From assembly GCA_958510875.1 (NCBI GenBank), contig OY294070.1, positions 117,532,703 to 117,596,702 on the forward strand: 64,000 nt of DNA, read 5' to 3'. The notes under the pieces are model-generated. The model was not told the DNA's origin. It worked only from the letters and a program-made list of their open reading frames with translations, and did no database searches. Positions within the stretch are counted from its first letter, which is position 1. Every line of letters begins with the position of its first letter. The position numbers and the translations under genes were made by a program. The DNA comes from Endomychus coccineus. Taxonomy: Eukaryota > Arthropoda > Insecta > Coleoptera > Endomychidae. Below, piece by piece: positions 46,800-58,775 of the stretch.

Positions 46800-48500
46800 A
46801 CTGAAACTTTATAGATATATGAGATTGTAGAACGATTACTGTACGATTTATCGGGATGCATTTTCCCCAAGGCAACTTAAGTTTCGTGTTATCGAAATAT
46901 TCGATTTCAGTATCACGATTTGTGAGTGCTCTTATTCTTTAGTTTTTCGAATAAACATTGTATCTCGACAGTCGATCACCACTGAAAGTTTGAGGAATTC
47001 TTTTGAACACTGAATATGGAGACTGAATAAATAGTTGTTCCCGACATTCTGAAAGCTTCTAATGACTAGAAAGACCGGAAAGTTTAATTATTCTAATTTT
47101 TCTTAAGTATACTTTGATTTGTAAAAAAAATTGAAAAATATATTTATAACAATCCATTGTCCCATTCCGATGGCATAAAATTTTTATAACTGATTCAACA
47201 CCATTTATATATAAAATTATGGACACATGCATAATTACGGTTTCATTATGCCTATATAAGTATGAAAAATACAAGTTTATTCCCGAGAATATCAAACTTT
47301 CTTGGGGCTATTGAAACTTTGGGGATAGGTATGGGTTAAGGCCCTACATTAGGCATATTTGTTGACGGTTGGCATAGGAGTGAAAATTAACTAACTCCCG
47401 CGGACTATCAGAGTGCACTTTGGAGGCTACCACATGTCCAAAAATATTGAAACGTTTTCGAGAAGCGGCGAACGATAAAGGAGAAGGCAGCAGCCAAGAA
47501 AGCAAAGTCAAGGAAAAGGTTCTTCAAGTATGAGATTTTCTTGTTGTTTTTCGCATTAAGAAACTCAGTTTCTCAATTATTTCCCCAAAATTCTAAGAAA
47601 CAATGAGTTGCAAGGGGAAATTTCGTAGACATCTTGTTTTGGGCACGTTAGGGAGCTCCGTCTAAGAACGATTGTCCCAATTTTCGTCCGGAGCAAATTC
47701 ATATAATTCATGTTAGATAGAATTCTTGCGAAAATTTCAGTTTTAATAGTCTCAACAAGTTTCTGTGAGAACTTAGAGCAATATATACAAAGTATGCATT
47801 TAAAATGACACGATTAAAAATTGCGGGTTAATTTAATAAATATATTACGAGACACACTACTCATTGTTTACGTTAATCTATGGCCGATATATAAAATTTA
47901 ATTGATATTTTCGAAAGCAATTAACGAAAATAAATATCTGTACTATGTGTATCTCGAGGACTATCCATTCCCATAATGATAATTCGAAAACTAATTGGCT
48001 TGTATCTTGATAGCCATTAGATAAAGTACGGCCATTAATTTTAACACATAATAGCGTTTCAATATAACAGGAGGTTTTATATTAACGAATTGACCTATAA
48101 GGCATAAAGTGTTAAGACCAAACACTCTTTTCATTATATAGATTTGCTCGGACCTACCGGAACGAATCACAAGGGAGGGTTTGACGTGTCATTACCGAAA
48201 TTTCTACACTTCCAACTAAAATATCAGACAAATTAAAACTTAATTATATGATAAATATTACCACATTCATCAAACTCTTCGCAACTGACTACAATTGCGA
48301 TGTCGTCATACCTCACCACTCACTGTAATAAGACTTTGAGTAATTTGAAAACTCATGATTTATTCAATTTCTCTCTTGTATCAAATATTTGAGAATTTAA
48401 TAAAATCAGCTATTACGTGATGAAAATCCATCCTAAACTTAAAACAATTAAATAAATAAATGTGTATATCTATGGTTTCGGCGTTTACGTAGTGTAAATT
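46800..48500. other. Unassigned region
   Basis: No coding similarity, TIRs or tandem repeats recognised over 1.7 kb. Confidence 0.35.
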
Positions 48501-48505
48501 CATAA

Positions 48506-48741
48506 TACTTCAGAAGTTGGAGAATAAAACTCAAATTTTACACAAAACTTTTAACATTTAATTTAAAAATGCTGACAAATTGTTTCACCACACTGTGGCA
48601 TTATCAAAGCGAGGAGTTATCAACTGATAACTCCTCGCTTTGATAATGCCACAGTGTGGTGAAACAATTTGTCAGCATTTTTAAATTAAATGTTAAAAGT
48701 TTTGTGTAAAATTTGAGTTTTATTCTCCAACTTCTGAAGTA
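48506..48741. repeat. Perfect palindrome, 117-bp arms, 2-base spacer
   Basis: 48506-48622 and 48625-48741 are exact reverse complements. Each arm contains TTGATAATGCC, ACAGTGTGG and TGAAACAATTTGTC, a hammerhead-like layout (core UUGAUAA, CCAC/GUGG hairpin, GAAAC, ACA/UGU). A weaker relative lies at 15716. The exactness points to a very recent event or an assembly/hairpin artefact. Confidence 0.95.
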
Positions 48742-48844
48742 AATAAATGTGGCTAAAATCGTAACTTCTTCAAGCAGATATTACAAAGTCGTTCGTCGTT
48801 TAATGGGAGGGGGCTTGGCCCCAAATGCACTTAGGCCACAACGT

Positions 48845-49110
48845 TGTTTTTTTTTCTTGTGGTGTTGCTACCAGTACCATCTTTGGTTAGAGGAGGAAAT
48901 GACCTACAAATGAAATTTCTTCGTTACCTTGGCGACGGCCCAAAATGAACGAGAACCATTTAGCCATTCGATGAGCTCTGATCTTACCTTAGCGTTATAT
49001 GCCTCTTTTGATGCGTTTATTACATGACTGCAGATATTCCTGGCTTCAACATGAATTCTGTTTTGTTCTCCAATGATGAGTTCCTGGGCCTGCTTTTGGA
49101 AAAGAACTTA
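48845..49110 (-). pseudogene. Jockey-like LINE linker fragment
   Basis: Minus-strand copy of the endonuclease-RT linker also seen at 12860-13130: shared AGGCATATAACG-like sequence, GAGGAGGAAATGACC and GGCTTCAACAT. Encodes a degraded EARNICSHVINASKEAYN and SRSFWAVAKVTKKF-type segment. Confidence 0.65.
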
Positions 49111-49985
49111 GGACTTCAAGTTCCCATATTTGTCATTGTATATTTTGTACATACCGTATGATTTGAATAAAGTAAAAAATATTGCGTGTATGCAATGCAG
49201 CATACAAAAATTCAATTTGCTTCCAGTATCTCTCAAGAATAAAATGACAGTAAACAATCGTTAACAACACTAACTTATGTACCGAAATGTACCATTTTCC
49301 AAATAGGAAATCCAAAACTAAGACACGATTTTGATGCTGTCACACACTCCATGAAGCGATTTGGAAATGTTACAGGTGAACTAAATTAAATATATTTCTA
49401 CCCTGAGTTGCTATCTATAATCAAGTTGACGCTAATAAATAACAAAAAGGATTAATTATAAGCCGATTAAATGAACATCTCATTCTCCGAAAACCGCATA
49501 TGCAAGAAACATTTCAAGTTAGCCAAGCATGCAGGTAGAAACAGATTTGATTCTAGACCATGTAATTATATTTTATTTCTAAATTATGAATTACTTTTTT
49601 ACGGTTGATTACCAAGAATGTGACCATTAGTTATTCTTATATTGATATTTAATCGTGCCGCAGCTTCTCCAACCGGACGTTCCCAAACTACTCCCTTAAT
49701 GTGGGTTGCTTTTATTACCAGAGATATCACACTGGATTACAATTGCAAGCATTTAGACAATATATATTCCTTCATCGATGATCATGTAGATATGACAATC
49801 ATTTTGGTGGAAACGTTAATTATCTCACCAATTGTCTTCAGATTCTAAAACCAAACACTCCAAAGATTCGAAGGCAAATTATTTACAGAGGTCTTGAAAA
49901 CACCAAGAATAGTCGGTGCCAATTGATGAGAAGCCAATACCACCAAAACCATCCGTTGCCTTTACAAGGAAATGAAACCATGAGT
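49111..49985. other. Unassigned region
   Basis: No coding similarity recognised. Confidence 0.3.
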
Positions 49986-49989
49986 TTAC

Positions 49990-50770
49990 TCATGGAAGAG
50001 AGCGTTACGAGGTCAAACTACATCAAAAACTCCTCCGGAACAATCATGAAAAAGAGATAACCAATCAAGCCACAAAATCCTCAATAGTGTGCAGATAACA
50101 CTGTAGATTTGACCCAAGAACCCTTCTATGGATTTACGCGGCAATAGTGAGACTCACATCACATATGAAGCTGTGGTCGGGGGTAGGAGAACTGCCCTGG
50201 TTAGTACAAGGATAAATCTATCCAAAATTCAAAGACTAACCTGTGTATGCATAACAGGTGCAATGAGAACGTGCCCATAAAAGGCTCTGGAGCAACAAAA
50301 GGAAATGGAATGGGAGTACATGGGACTCAAACCGAATACTTTGAAAGCTTAGATAAATCCACGAAGGTTTTCCAAATCGAAATTCACGCTATTGGGAAAT
50401 GTGTCCAATTCGATATAGAAAAAACCATCCGTAGACAAGAAATAATCATCATATCAGACAGTCAAGCAGCCATTAATGCGCTGAACTCCAAGACGTTCTG
50501 GGGAAGCTTAAATAAACTAAACGAACTAAGCAAGAATAATGCGGTTACTCTCCTATGTATTTCGGATTACACCGGAGTTTTGAACAACAGAAAAGCAGAC
50601 GAACTCGCAAAAAAAAAGACCAAAACAGTATTTTACTAGGTCCTGAACTCTTCAGCGGAATGAGCTCTACCACAATATTAGAAAAAGTAGACAAAAAAAG
50701 ATCCTATCACTGGATTGAACTACAGGGATTGAGGCAGGCAAAGATACTTCTGGCAAATTATTACTAGTAG
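49990..50770 (+). pseudogene. LINE RNase H domain fragment
   Basis: About 50130-50290 encodes WIYAAIVRLTSHMKLWSG and KIQRLTCVCITGAMRTCP, the thumb region before RNase H in this LINE group. It is followed by GVHGTQTEYFESLDKSTKVF, QIEIHAIGKCVQFDIEK (catalytic Glu) and IIIISDSQAAINALNSK (catalytic Asp), then VTLLCISDYTGVLNNRKADE, where VPGH is lost. The first catalytic Asp block (YTDGS) is missing. The zinc knuckle is absent and the frame decays after 50640. Confidence 0.8.
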
Positions 50771-50780
50771 AGATCTTGGA

Positions 50781-51012
50781 GTGATATTTCACTGCAAATT
50801 ACGCTACGAAGAGTATATAACGTTATTCGTTAAAAAGTCGTACCTTGTCTTAAGACAGTTATATAGGCATAGGATATTAATAAGTTTCAACTTGAGGAAA
50901 AAGCTTTGTGAATGTTTAGTGTTATCTATCCTTAACTACGGCTTAGTTTTGTATTTCCCTTGCTTGCTTGAAACTGCTAAATATCGTTTCACCTACAATG
51001 CAGCTAAAATAT
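50781..51012 (+). pseudogene. LINE RT C-terminal fragment (different family)
   Basis: FVKKSYLVLRQLYRHRILIS, then FNLRKKLCECLVLSILNYGL and VLYFPCLLE match the post-catalytic region of non-LTR reverse transcriptases, in which relatives read LRQLY...LVLSIFNYCDVVY. The frame starts immediately after the RNase H fragment and is cut by the end of element F. Confidence 0.65.
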
Positions 51013-51539
51013 AAAGCGTGTTTCAGTTTTTTCGTTCATAACTTCGGTAAACGATAGAACTTCTAAAATAATAGGGGTCTTTCATATAAAATTTTTCTCT
51101 AAATCACTCCATTTCCGAGATACAGGGTAGGGTGTTGAAGTTGTGAAAAATTATTACATTTTCTTCATTATCTTCTAAACGAATGAAGATTTTCAGTTCA
51201 AACTTGGTATACTCTAGTTTTACTGGATAAGACATTTTTTTAGTGACAAAATGTTCTTGAGACAAATACAGTAGCGTCGTTATGGGGTTTTGTACGTATT
51301 TAAGCCCTTTAAACTTCTACGCCAATGGTGAGAAATTATGATTGCATATAAACTTAAAAACTTTGATTTATTTTCTATAAAAAAGTATCCTTGATTAATT
51401 TCACTTAGAGGCTTCCTGTTCGAGCTATTTTGATTTTTCTTATCAGGGTTATCTTATGGAATTTCTTTTGAAAGGCTATTTAAAAAGTGAAAAATATTTA
51501 AATACTTATTTATTGGTAACGATAAAAAATAATTCAGAG

Positions 51540-52190
51540 TAAATGCTCAAAATGATCCATTCATTTCAACACAACGGCGACGTAGATTTCTCAACGACCT
51601 TCTTGTTCGAATTAACAGTTTATTATTTATTTCATCACAAGCTCTTCGAACACGATTCAGTAGATCTTCTCTATTATGAACCGGCGTGGTATAAACTTTA
51701 TCTTTCAAATAACCTCAAGCAAAAAAGACCAAAGGATTAAGGCCAGGTGATCGAGGAGGTTATGCAACTGGACCACCTCTACCAATACATCTTTCACAGT
51801 ACTTCCTTTTAGCCATTCTCGTACTTGTCTTCCAAAATAGGCAGGACAGCCATTCAGTTGTATCTATATATTTGTTCTCTAATTGAGTGGTGTTTCATCC
51901 CACATGTGTTCGTGATTCGTTTCCAAAAATTCGAAAAATACAGCGGCCTTTAGTATGTCTGCTAAAACGTATGGGCCAAAAATATTGTTTTTGTAAATGC
52001 CAAGCCAGACATTGACACTGAATTTTTCTTGGAAATTCCTAGATCTTATACCATGAGTGTTTTCATTTTTTCATAAACGTAAATTATGAAAATTAATAAA
52101 TCCACGTCTGTGTAAAATGTGCTTCATCTGTTTACAATATTTGCTGGAGAAAGTTTTCGTTGTTGTTCAGTTTCTTATGGGCAAATGAAA
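51540..52190 (-). pseudogene. Transposase half-copy of element F (minus)
   Basis: Reading down from 52190: KKLSPANIVN, FYTDVDLLIF (near the first Asp block), FWKTSTRMAK, then GRGGPVA, PPRSPGLNPL, GYLKDKVYTTPVHNREDLLN and CVEMN near 51560. This copy is longer at its N-terminal side than its mirror partner, but has many shifts and stops. Confidence 0.65.
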
Positions 52191-52229
52191 ACCCATCATG
52201 CATGAATTTTCAAGAAGATTTCAATGTCT

Positions 52230-52672
52230 GGCAATAAAATTTTTGCCCTTTTCACCAGACAGACTAACGGCCGCTCCATTTTTGAAATTTTTGGGAATTA
52301 CTCATGAGGACATGTGGGAAGAAACACCACTCAATGAGGGAACAAATGCAGAGATACAATTGGATGCCTGTTCTGCCCATTTTGGAAGACAAGTACGAGA
52401 ATGGCTAAATAGGAAGTACGGTGAAAGATGGATTGATAGAGGTGGTTCAGTTGCATAACCTCCTCGATCACCTAACCTTAATCCTCTGGACTTTTTTTGC
52501 TTGAGATTATTTGAAAGATAAAGTTTATGCCACGCCGGTTCATAATAGAGAAGATCTACTGAATCGTATTCCAAGAGCTTGTGGTGAAATGAATAGTAAA
52601 ATGTTAATTCGACCAAGAAGGTCGTTGGGAAATCTATGTCGCCGTTGCGTTGAAGTAAATAGATCATTTTGA
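52230..52672 (+). pseudogene. Transposase half-copy of element F (plus)
   Basis: LTAAPFLKFLGITHEDMW leads to EIQLDACSAHFGRQVREWLN (second catalytic Asp), YGERWIDRGGSVA, a stop, PPRSPNLNPLDFF (third Asp, 41 residues after the second) and the C-terminus NREDLLNRIPRACGEMNSK to CVEVNRSF at 52672. The N-terminal half with the DNA-binding domain and first Asp is missing. A mirror copy lies at 51540-52190. Confidence 0.82.
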
Positions 52673-53196
52673 GCATATATTATGAATTATTTTTTATCGT
52701 TACCAATAAATAGGTATTTAATTTTTTTTTACTTTTTGAATCGCCTTCCAAAAAAAATTCATTAGATAACCCTGATTATAAAAATTAAAATAGCTCGAAC
52801 AGGAAGCCTCCAAATGAAATTTATCAACAACATTTAAAAAAAAAAAATCAAATTTTTTTGTATACAATAATAAATAGTTTCCGACCATTGGTGTAGAAGT
52901 TTAAGGGGTTTAAACGAGTACAAAACCCCATAACTACGCTACTGTACTTGTCTCAAGAACATTTTGTCACCAAAAAAATTACTCATCCAGTAAAACTAAA
53001 GTTTACCAAGTTTGAACTAAAAATTTTCATTTGTTTAGAAGATAATGAAGAAATTGTAATAGTTTTTCAAAACTTAAACAACCTGTATCTTGGAAACGAA
53101 GTGATTTAGAAAAACATTTTATGTGAAAGACCCCTATTATTTTAAAAGTTCTATCGTTTAAAAAAGTTATGAACGTAAAAACTGAAACACCCTGTA

Positions 53197-54412
53197 TAAT
53201 TATATACCCCCTGCGTCCAAAACAAGTTTAGAGTGGACTTACAAAAAGAACAGTTGGCTGTATATTGCAGTTTGTGAAGTATTTTAATTACTATTGCATA
53301 AATCTATTTATTTTCTCTGTAACAAACTCTAGTTTATTAGATTATGATTTCTTTCATTATTTCTTGGTAGGTTAAAATTCGATAAGTAAGTTGATCCCTT
53401 GTTTCAAGTCTTTCTCTTTATTTTATTTTCGTTAGAGGTTAAGTGTGAGTAGCATAAGCTAAACTTCACCTCTCTCTTTTTGACATTGTATTTCCTTTAT
53501 AATAATATAAAGGCAATTTATTATTATTATTATTCTCTAACGACTTCAAACTGAGCCCTGTTAATTGAGAGCACACCATAACAAGCTCGGATTAGTAGAG
53601 GAAAAATAGTGCAGGCGTTGAGACACCTTGAAAGGCTCAAAAGCAAAAGAGGACACAATAAAAATAGATCTATTAAGCACTGTGCAGAAACATACAAAAA
53701 ATAATTTTCAAGTGATATTCCGTTTTCTCATCTGCTATTTCAAGACAGAAAACTCCGACTTCGACTGAAAGCAAAGCAATATTTAAATTTTGTTTAACGT
53801 TCAACTTATTCTGAACCATTCGCAAAATTAGTTTCACCTCATATAATTATTTGACACAATAGAAGCCTTGAAGAGAGACATTTTTACGAGAGTTGACATC
53901 TAAAGGGGGTAATAAAAGTGTTGCCACGCTCGGCTCTAATCTAATTAACCGTAACGGCTGAGTGGAACAACGAAACACCGCGTTCCACGGTCGTGTTACA
54001 TGCATTCCCTTGTACCTGCACCGCAAACCTCTTTTTCGTTTTTTATTCGCTAGTGCGGTTAATTTCGGTTCTTTTTTATCGCACACCTTGGCTAAATAAT
54101 GGAAGCGTATTCTCGGAAACTGATTTACATAGAGCGCCGTGAATAATATCTTGTTTTGAATTTTAATTGTTGTTCTTGTTGAATATAACGTCCCTTTAAA
54201 AATAAATTACGCCTTGTCCCATTGGGTCAGCGGTAATTTTTCTTCTTACTGTGTGACAACTGACAATTAATATCATGACATTGTTTCATTGTACTGTTTT
54301 TAATAAATCATTTAGGCTAACACTCATACAATAATTTGGTCGCAAACGATGAATAATTGGTTGAAAGTATTGAAAAGAATAACGGAACGAAAAATGTAAA
54401 TATATTTATAAA
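53197..54412. other. Unassigned region
   Basis: No clear element. 53850-54090 is GC-richer than its surroundings and holds a 79-codon minus-strand frame rich in K and R with no known similarity. A short ATT run lies at about 53518-53535. Confidence 0.3.
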
Positions 54413-54413
54413 T

Positions 54414-54560
54414 ATACGAGGGCAAGGTGAAAAGTCCCTGAACAATAATAATAATTTTATTGGCTATAAGAAATACAATTATAAATATAATAATAATAAA
54501 TAATAAAATAATAATGTAAATAACCAGTAATAACTATGTCTAATAATAATAATAATAAAT
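54414..54560. repeat. Solo mariner TIR followed by AAT microsatellite
   Basis: TA then CGAGGGCAAGGTGAAAAGTC at 54418 is the mariner TIR also found at 60888. It stops after about 30 bases and runs into AAT-rich repeats, the probable 3' tail of the minus-strand LINE to its right. Confidence 0.7.
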
Positions 54561-54944
54561 TTCAAGCATAATATTTGAATTCAAATAATTGATATGATCA
54601 GGTTTTTTAACATTTAACAAATAAAAACTAATAACATTATTTTTAAAAGTATTGGATTACTGTTCGCAATTAAAGCCAAATATAAGTGAGGGGTTCAAAA
54701 TTACCCATTTAGGATCATTTAAGATCCTGTGTATGGGATTTTAATTCCTCTTTATTTTTATTTTTTTATTTATTAAATCTATTTAATTTTTAATTATTGT
54801 TATAATGTTTACTTTTTTTTGTATTTATACAGATAAAATTATGTGAATTTAGTTAAAATATACAATGATAAAACGATGAAATTATTAAACAATCAATGTT
54901 TTATTGATGAAATAGTATAAACAAATTGTAGAATTAAAAATCCC

Positions 54945-56985
54945 TTAATTATTAAAATCTAGTAACTCTTTGATTTTTGTATCGTTTTCCAACAAGAATT
55001 GTTTTAATTTTGTTTCGAACATGACTAGTGCATTTATATTCTTAATTTTCAGCGGGAGTATATTGTGGAGGTGTGGTCCGTAATATAAAAATTTTCTCTG
55101 TGTCATAGTTTTCTTACACCTATTTGTAACTACCCTTCCAGCAATGTTAGTTCTCGTAGAATAATTATGCTCAATTGGAGTTAATTTTTCTTTAGAACTA
55201 TAATAGTGCATGTATAACTTAATATTCAAGACATTGGACATTTTGAAAAGAGCATTTGATGGAAATCGTAACGGTTTAGGATAAATAATTTTTAAAATCC
55301 GCTTTTGTACTCTTTCCAGTCTTGCGAGTTGTCTTTTAACACCGCCCCATCCGATTATGCCGTACCCTAATGCATGGTACATCATTTTTAAATGTTTAGT
55401 TCCAACTATCTCTCTCATTTGATAAAATGTATATATTAGCCGCCGAATTTTCTTTCTCGTATTATTAGTATGAACGTCCCATCTAAGAAATTGATCAATA
55501 TAAATACCAAGATATTTTACATATTTTGTTGTATTAATAATTATACCATCGATACTAATCTCTTCAAAATCTGGTAATGAATTTTCATAAAGGGCAAAGG
55601 TGAGTATTTTAGTCTTATCTAAATTTAAAGTTAATATGTTGGTGTCAAACCAATTTTTAATTATTTTCGAATCTTGCTCCACCTTCTTCTTTAGTTCTTT
55701 CCATGAGGGTCCTTTATAAAATATCGCTGTATCGTCGGCAAATGAGATAATATTACCAAGAGAGTCTAATAGGAGTAAATCATTTATATAAATACTGAAC
55801 AGTATAGGTCCCAATACTGTCCCTTGAGGGACTCCGAAACTTACTTACTTTTCTTTCGTCGCTGTAGGTATTACCAATTTTAACCTGTTGTACTCTACCA
55901 ATTAAAAAGTTTTCAAATAATTTATCAATATTTCCTCTTATGCCGATGGATTCTAATTTGTTTAGTAGTTTCTCATGATTCACCGAGACAAAAGCCTTCG
56001 CTAAGTCTAAAAACACGCAAAGGGACTTTCAACTATTTTCGCACGACTTATATATAAGAGACATTAGAGTGCTTATTCCATCTTGCGTAGATAATTTCTC
56101 TCTAAATACAAATTGCATATTAGAAATTATTTTTTCTTTATCCAGATATTTTATGAGACGTTTTTTCATTATTTTTTCAAATACTGGAAATAACAGATGT
56201 TAAGGAAATTGGTCTGTAATTCGCTAGCTGTGATTTCTCACCATTCTTGAACAAAGGGATGACGGTCTGACGGTTGATCTTTTGAAAAGAGTGGGGACTT
56301 CACCCGTTTCAAACATTTTATTTATTAGAAAGCATATGGGTTTTGCAACGGAATCGACGGTCGCTTTTAGGACTTCATTGGTTATTAAATCAGGCCCAGG
56401 AGATTTTTTGCTTTTTAAATTGTTAATTATGTGCATTACCTCATAGACGACTGCTGCTTCTAAGAACATAGAGTTCTTTGTTGATTTGTTTTTGAATTTA
56501 ACATTACATTTTTAAATTTTTTCTGCTAGTTGTTGTCCTACATTTGAAAAGCAATTTCCTTTTTGTGAGTGACTTCACTTCCATCTTCTTGTTTTATAAC
56601 ATTAACTAGAGTATCTTTGTCTTTATGGCTATTCGAAAGATCTTTGATAACATCCCGTAATGTTTTTGGATATTGGACATTGTTTATTTTGTTTTTGTAA
56701 TATAAGATTTTAACGAATTGATCCTATTTCGGTATGCATAATATTTATCTTTGGCTTTTAGATTATTTGGGTATTTTAAAAATTCTTGAAAATATTTGGT
56801 CCCTTACATTTATAGATTTTATTAGGCCGTGGGTGTCCATGGTTTTCTTTTACGTAGTTTATTGTTACATTTATATATTATACTAGATTTTTGAATGAGT
56901 CCCTGATATTCGCTAATCAATTTATTAGTGGCTTCCTCAATATTATCACAGTTCTCGTAAATCTCATCCCATTTATGTGTTACGG
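54945..56985 (-). pseudogene. LINE reverse transcriptase, large remnant
   Basis: Minus strand from 56985: THKWDEIYENCDNIEEATNK and NNKLRKRKPWTP (endonuclease-RT linker), a degraded stretch, then VMHIINNLKSKKSPGPDLIT and LINKMFETGEVP (56469-56290). FLDLAKAFVSVNHEKLLNKL (motif A, near 56010) follows. After a frameshift the 289-codon frame 55814-54945 starts MGPILFSIYINDLLLLD, has FADD (55742-55731) and a complete thumb and C-terminus ending IKELLDFNN. Motif A keeps its first catalytic Asp. The endonuclease domain is missing: the copy ends exactly at element G (56990), and no continuation is seen beyond 59366. Non-LTR, jockey/CR1-like. Confidence 0.9.
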
Positions 56986-57648
56986 CGTACAGGGTGTCCC
57001 ATTTTGGGTACTTTTGCGGGGTATCTCCTTTATTTTTAAAGATAGAGAGTTGCGGTTTTCGCGACACTGTGCTACTTTTTCATAAAACTCAAGATGCCGT
57101 CAACAGAATTTTCATAGCCCTTTTAGTTTTTAAGATACAGGGCATTTCTGAAAATGTTGCATTTTGTGACCCCCCTCGTATCTCCGTTATCCTTCAACTT
57201 ATCGAAAAGGTAAAATAACATTCTAATAGATTTTTTTCCGTAGAATGCAGTGGTGTAGATAACTTTTGTTACATATTTACTGTTTTTGAGTTATAAAGTA
57301 AACTTATGTTTTTTTAAATGGAACACCCTGTATATTTATAGACTATAAAATTTGTCTTTTTTTTACCTTTTCAAAAATATATGATAGTATGAACTTTTTT
57401 TCAGAAACACGCAAATAATTGACAATTTTCAGAAAATTAAAAACATATTTTAATACTAGGCTATGGATAACAATAATAAACAAGTGCAACTTACATATTA
57501 CTAACAAATAATTGGATACCTTGTATATAGGTGTCTATTAAAAAAAATTCCCATAGATCTTTTTCTAACAGTAAGTTTGTAACAACAGTTTTGTGGCGTA
57601 AAGTGACAATATAACAAAAACACAAAAAAATAACATTATTAAAAAAAA

Positions 57649-58775
57649 TTAAATGTGATGTTCAAATTGACCACCATTTTCTCTAATGCAAAATTGCCAC
57701 ATCTTTGAGATTCTTTGAATAGCGTTCAAAAGAACCATTGTTCTCATTCGCAGATTTCGAAAAGCTAAATGAATTGCCTCTCGAAGTTTTGCAATGTCGT
57801 CATATCGAGTTTTATATACTTCATTTTGTATATAACCCCATAAAAAAAAATCTAAAATTGAGAGATCTGGTGATCGTGGAGGCCATCTAACAGGTCCGTT
57901 GGTACCTATCCATCTTTGAGGAAAGTTATTATTTAGAAAGGCCCTTAAGAGCCTAGAGTTATGACTTGGGGCACCATCTTGCTGTAGGTAAACAGCATTA
58001 TACTGGGCTAATGGAATGTTTTCGAGCAGTTCTGGAATAACTTCCTCAAGAATTTCTAGGTATCTACGTGCTGTAAGACCTCCTTCAAAAATCCTATAAA
58101 CTATATGTCTACCCAAAATAAAACATGAAACTTCAACTCCAAAGCGTCCTTGTTGTGCCCTTTCAAACATTAAATGCAGATTTTCACTACGCCAGTTCCT
58201 GGTATTGTGACGATTGAAAATGCCAGCACTTGAAATAAAGCATTCGTCTGACCAAAAAACAAGTCTGCCAAATAAATCGTTAGCATCGATTTGTTGCAAA
58301 TACCACTGGCAAAACAGTGCCCGGCGCTCGGCATCGCCAGGATGCAAATGTTGTAGTATATTAAATTTGTATGGATGATACTTATATTTCTTCAAGATCC
58401 TCTGAGCGTTAGTTTTTGGCACACCAATTTCCTTCTAAATTTTTCTACATGAGGACGAAGATGTTGCTTCTATATATCCTAAAGTACCTATCTCTTTTCT
58501 TTCCCTGTTCTCTTTGTTGTATGTTTTAGGGCGCGGGTGAACAAATGATCCGTGCTCAACTAAATTTGCTTTTAAACGGGCAAATATCCCAAAAAACGGT
58601 TGCCTTCTTTCTGGATATCTAACAAGCAAAAATTAAAATGATAATAGAGATTTTCATAGCCATAATAGCTTACTCACCTTTGGAAATATAATTCCGAAGC
58701 TTCTTCAGAATTTTCATTACTCTGTATAAAACATACCATCATATCATATTTCTCATAATTTTCGTAAACTGCCAT
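57649..58775 (-). pseudogene. Transposase of element G: one stop codon, one 59-bp intron
   Basis: Exon 1 (58775-58678) starts MAVYENYEKYDMMVCFIQSN and reaches ASELYFQ. A GT...AG intron (58677-58619, GTGAGT at its 5' end, TTGCTTGTTAG at its 3' end) joins it in frame to RYPERRQPFFGIFARLK, the conserved N-terminal block of this family. The single defect is TAG at 58437-58435 (SSSCRKI, stop, KEIGVPKTNA). Full length is 355 codons. Catalytic residues are all present: Asp 157 in FWSDECFIS, Asp 247 in LQQDGAPSH and Asp 289 in LSILDFFLWGY, 41 residues after the second. The C-terminus ENGGQFEHHI is intact. IS630/Tc1/mariner superfamily, DD41D-like. Confidence 0.93.
58619..58677 (-). other. Predicted 59-bp intron in the element G transposase
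   Basis: The minus strand shows AAG/GTGAGTAAG at the donor and TTTTTGCTTGTTAG/ATA at the acceptor, with a T-rich tract before the AG. Removing it joins two parts of one conserved protein block (YFQ/RYPERR) in frame. The intron has in-frame stops, so it must be spliced for a full protein. Confidence 0.8.

Larger units (their letters stand above)
51015..53194. mobile_element. Mariner-like element F, inverted dimer of transposase ends
   Basis: The right end CTGAAACACCCTG is followed by TA (53195). The left end is degraded (GCGTGTTTCAG). The two halves, about 51015-52195 and 52200-53194, are inverted copies over most of their length, including the transposase C-terminal coding region and the noncoding TIR (GGGGTTTTGTAC and GTACAAAACCCC). 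Similarity is clearly below identity, so the duplication is old. Confidence 0.8.

Noticed and set aside
51543..51740. Minus/plus frames beginning MLKMI at 51543 and 52302-52676
   Set aside because: Antisense shadows of the two transposase half-copies in element F.
56891..57218. Frames at 56994-57218 and 59138-59398 that share SHFGYFCGVSPLFLK
   Set aside because: Identical because they lie in the two TIRs of element G; no sign of a protein function.
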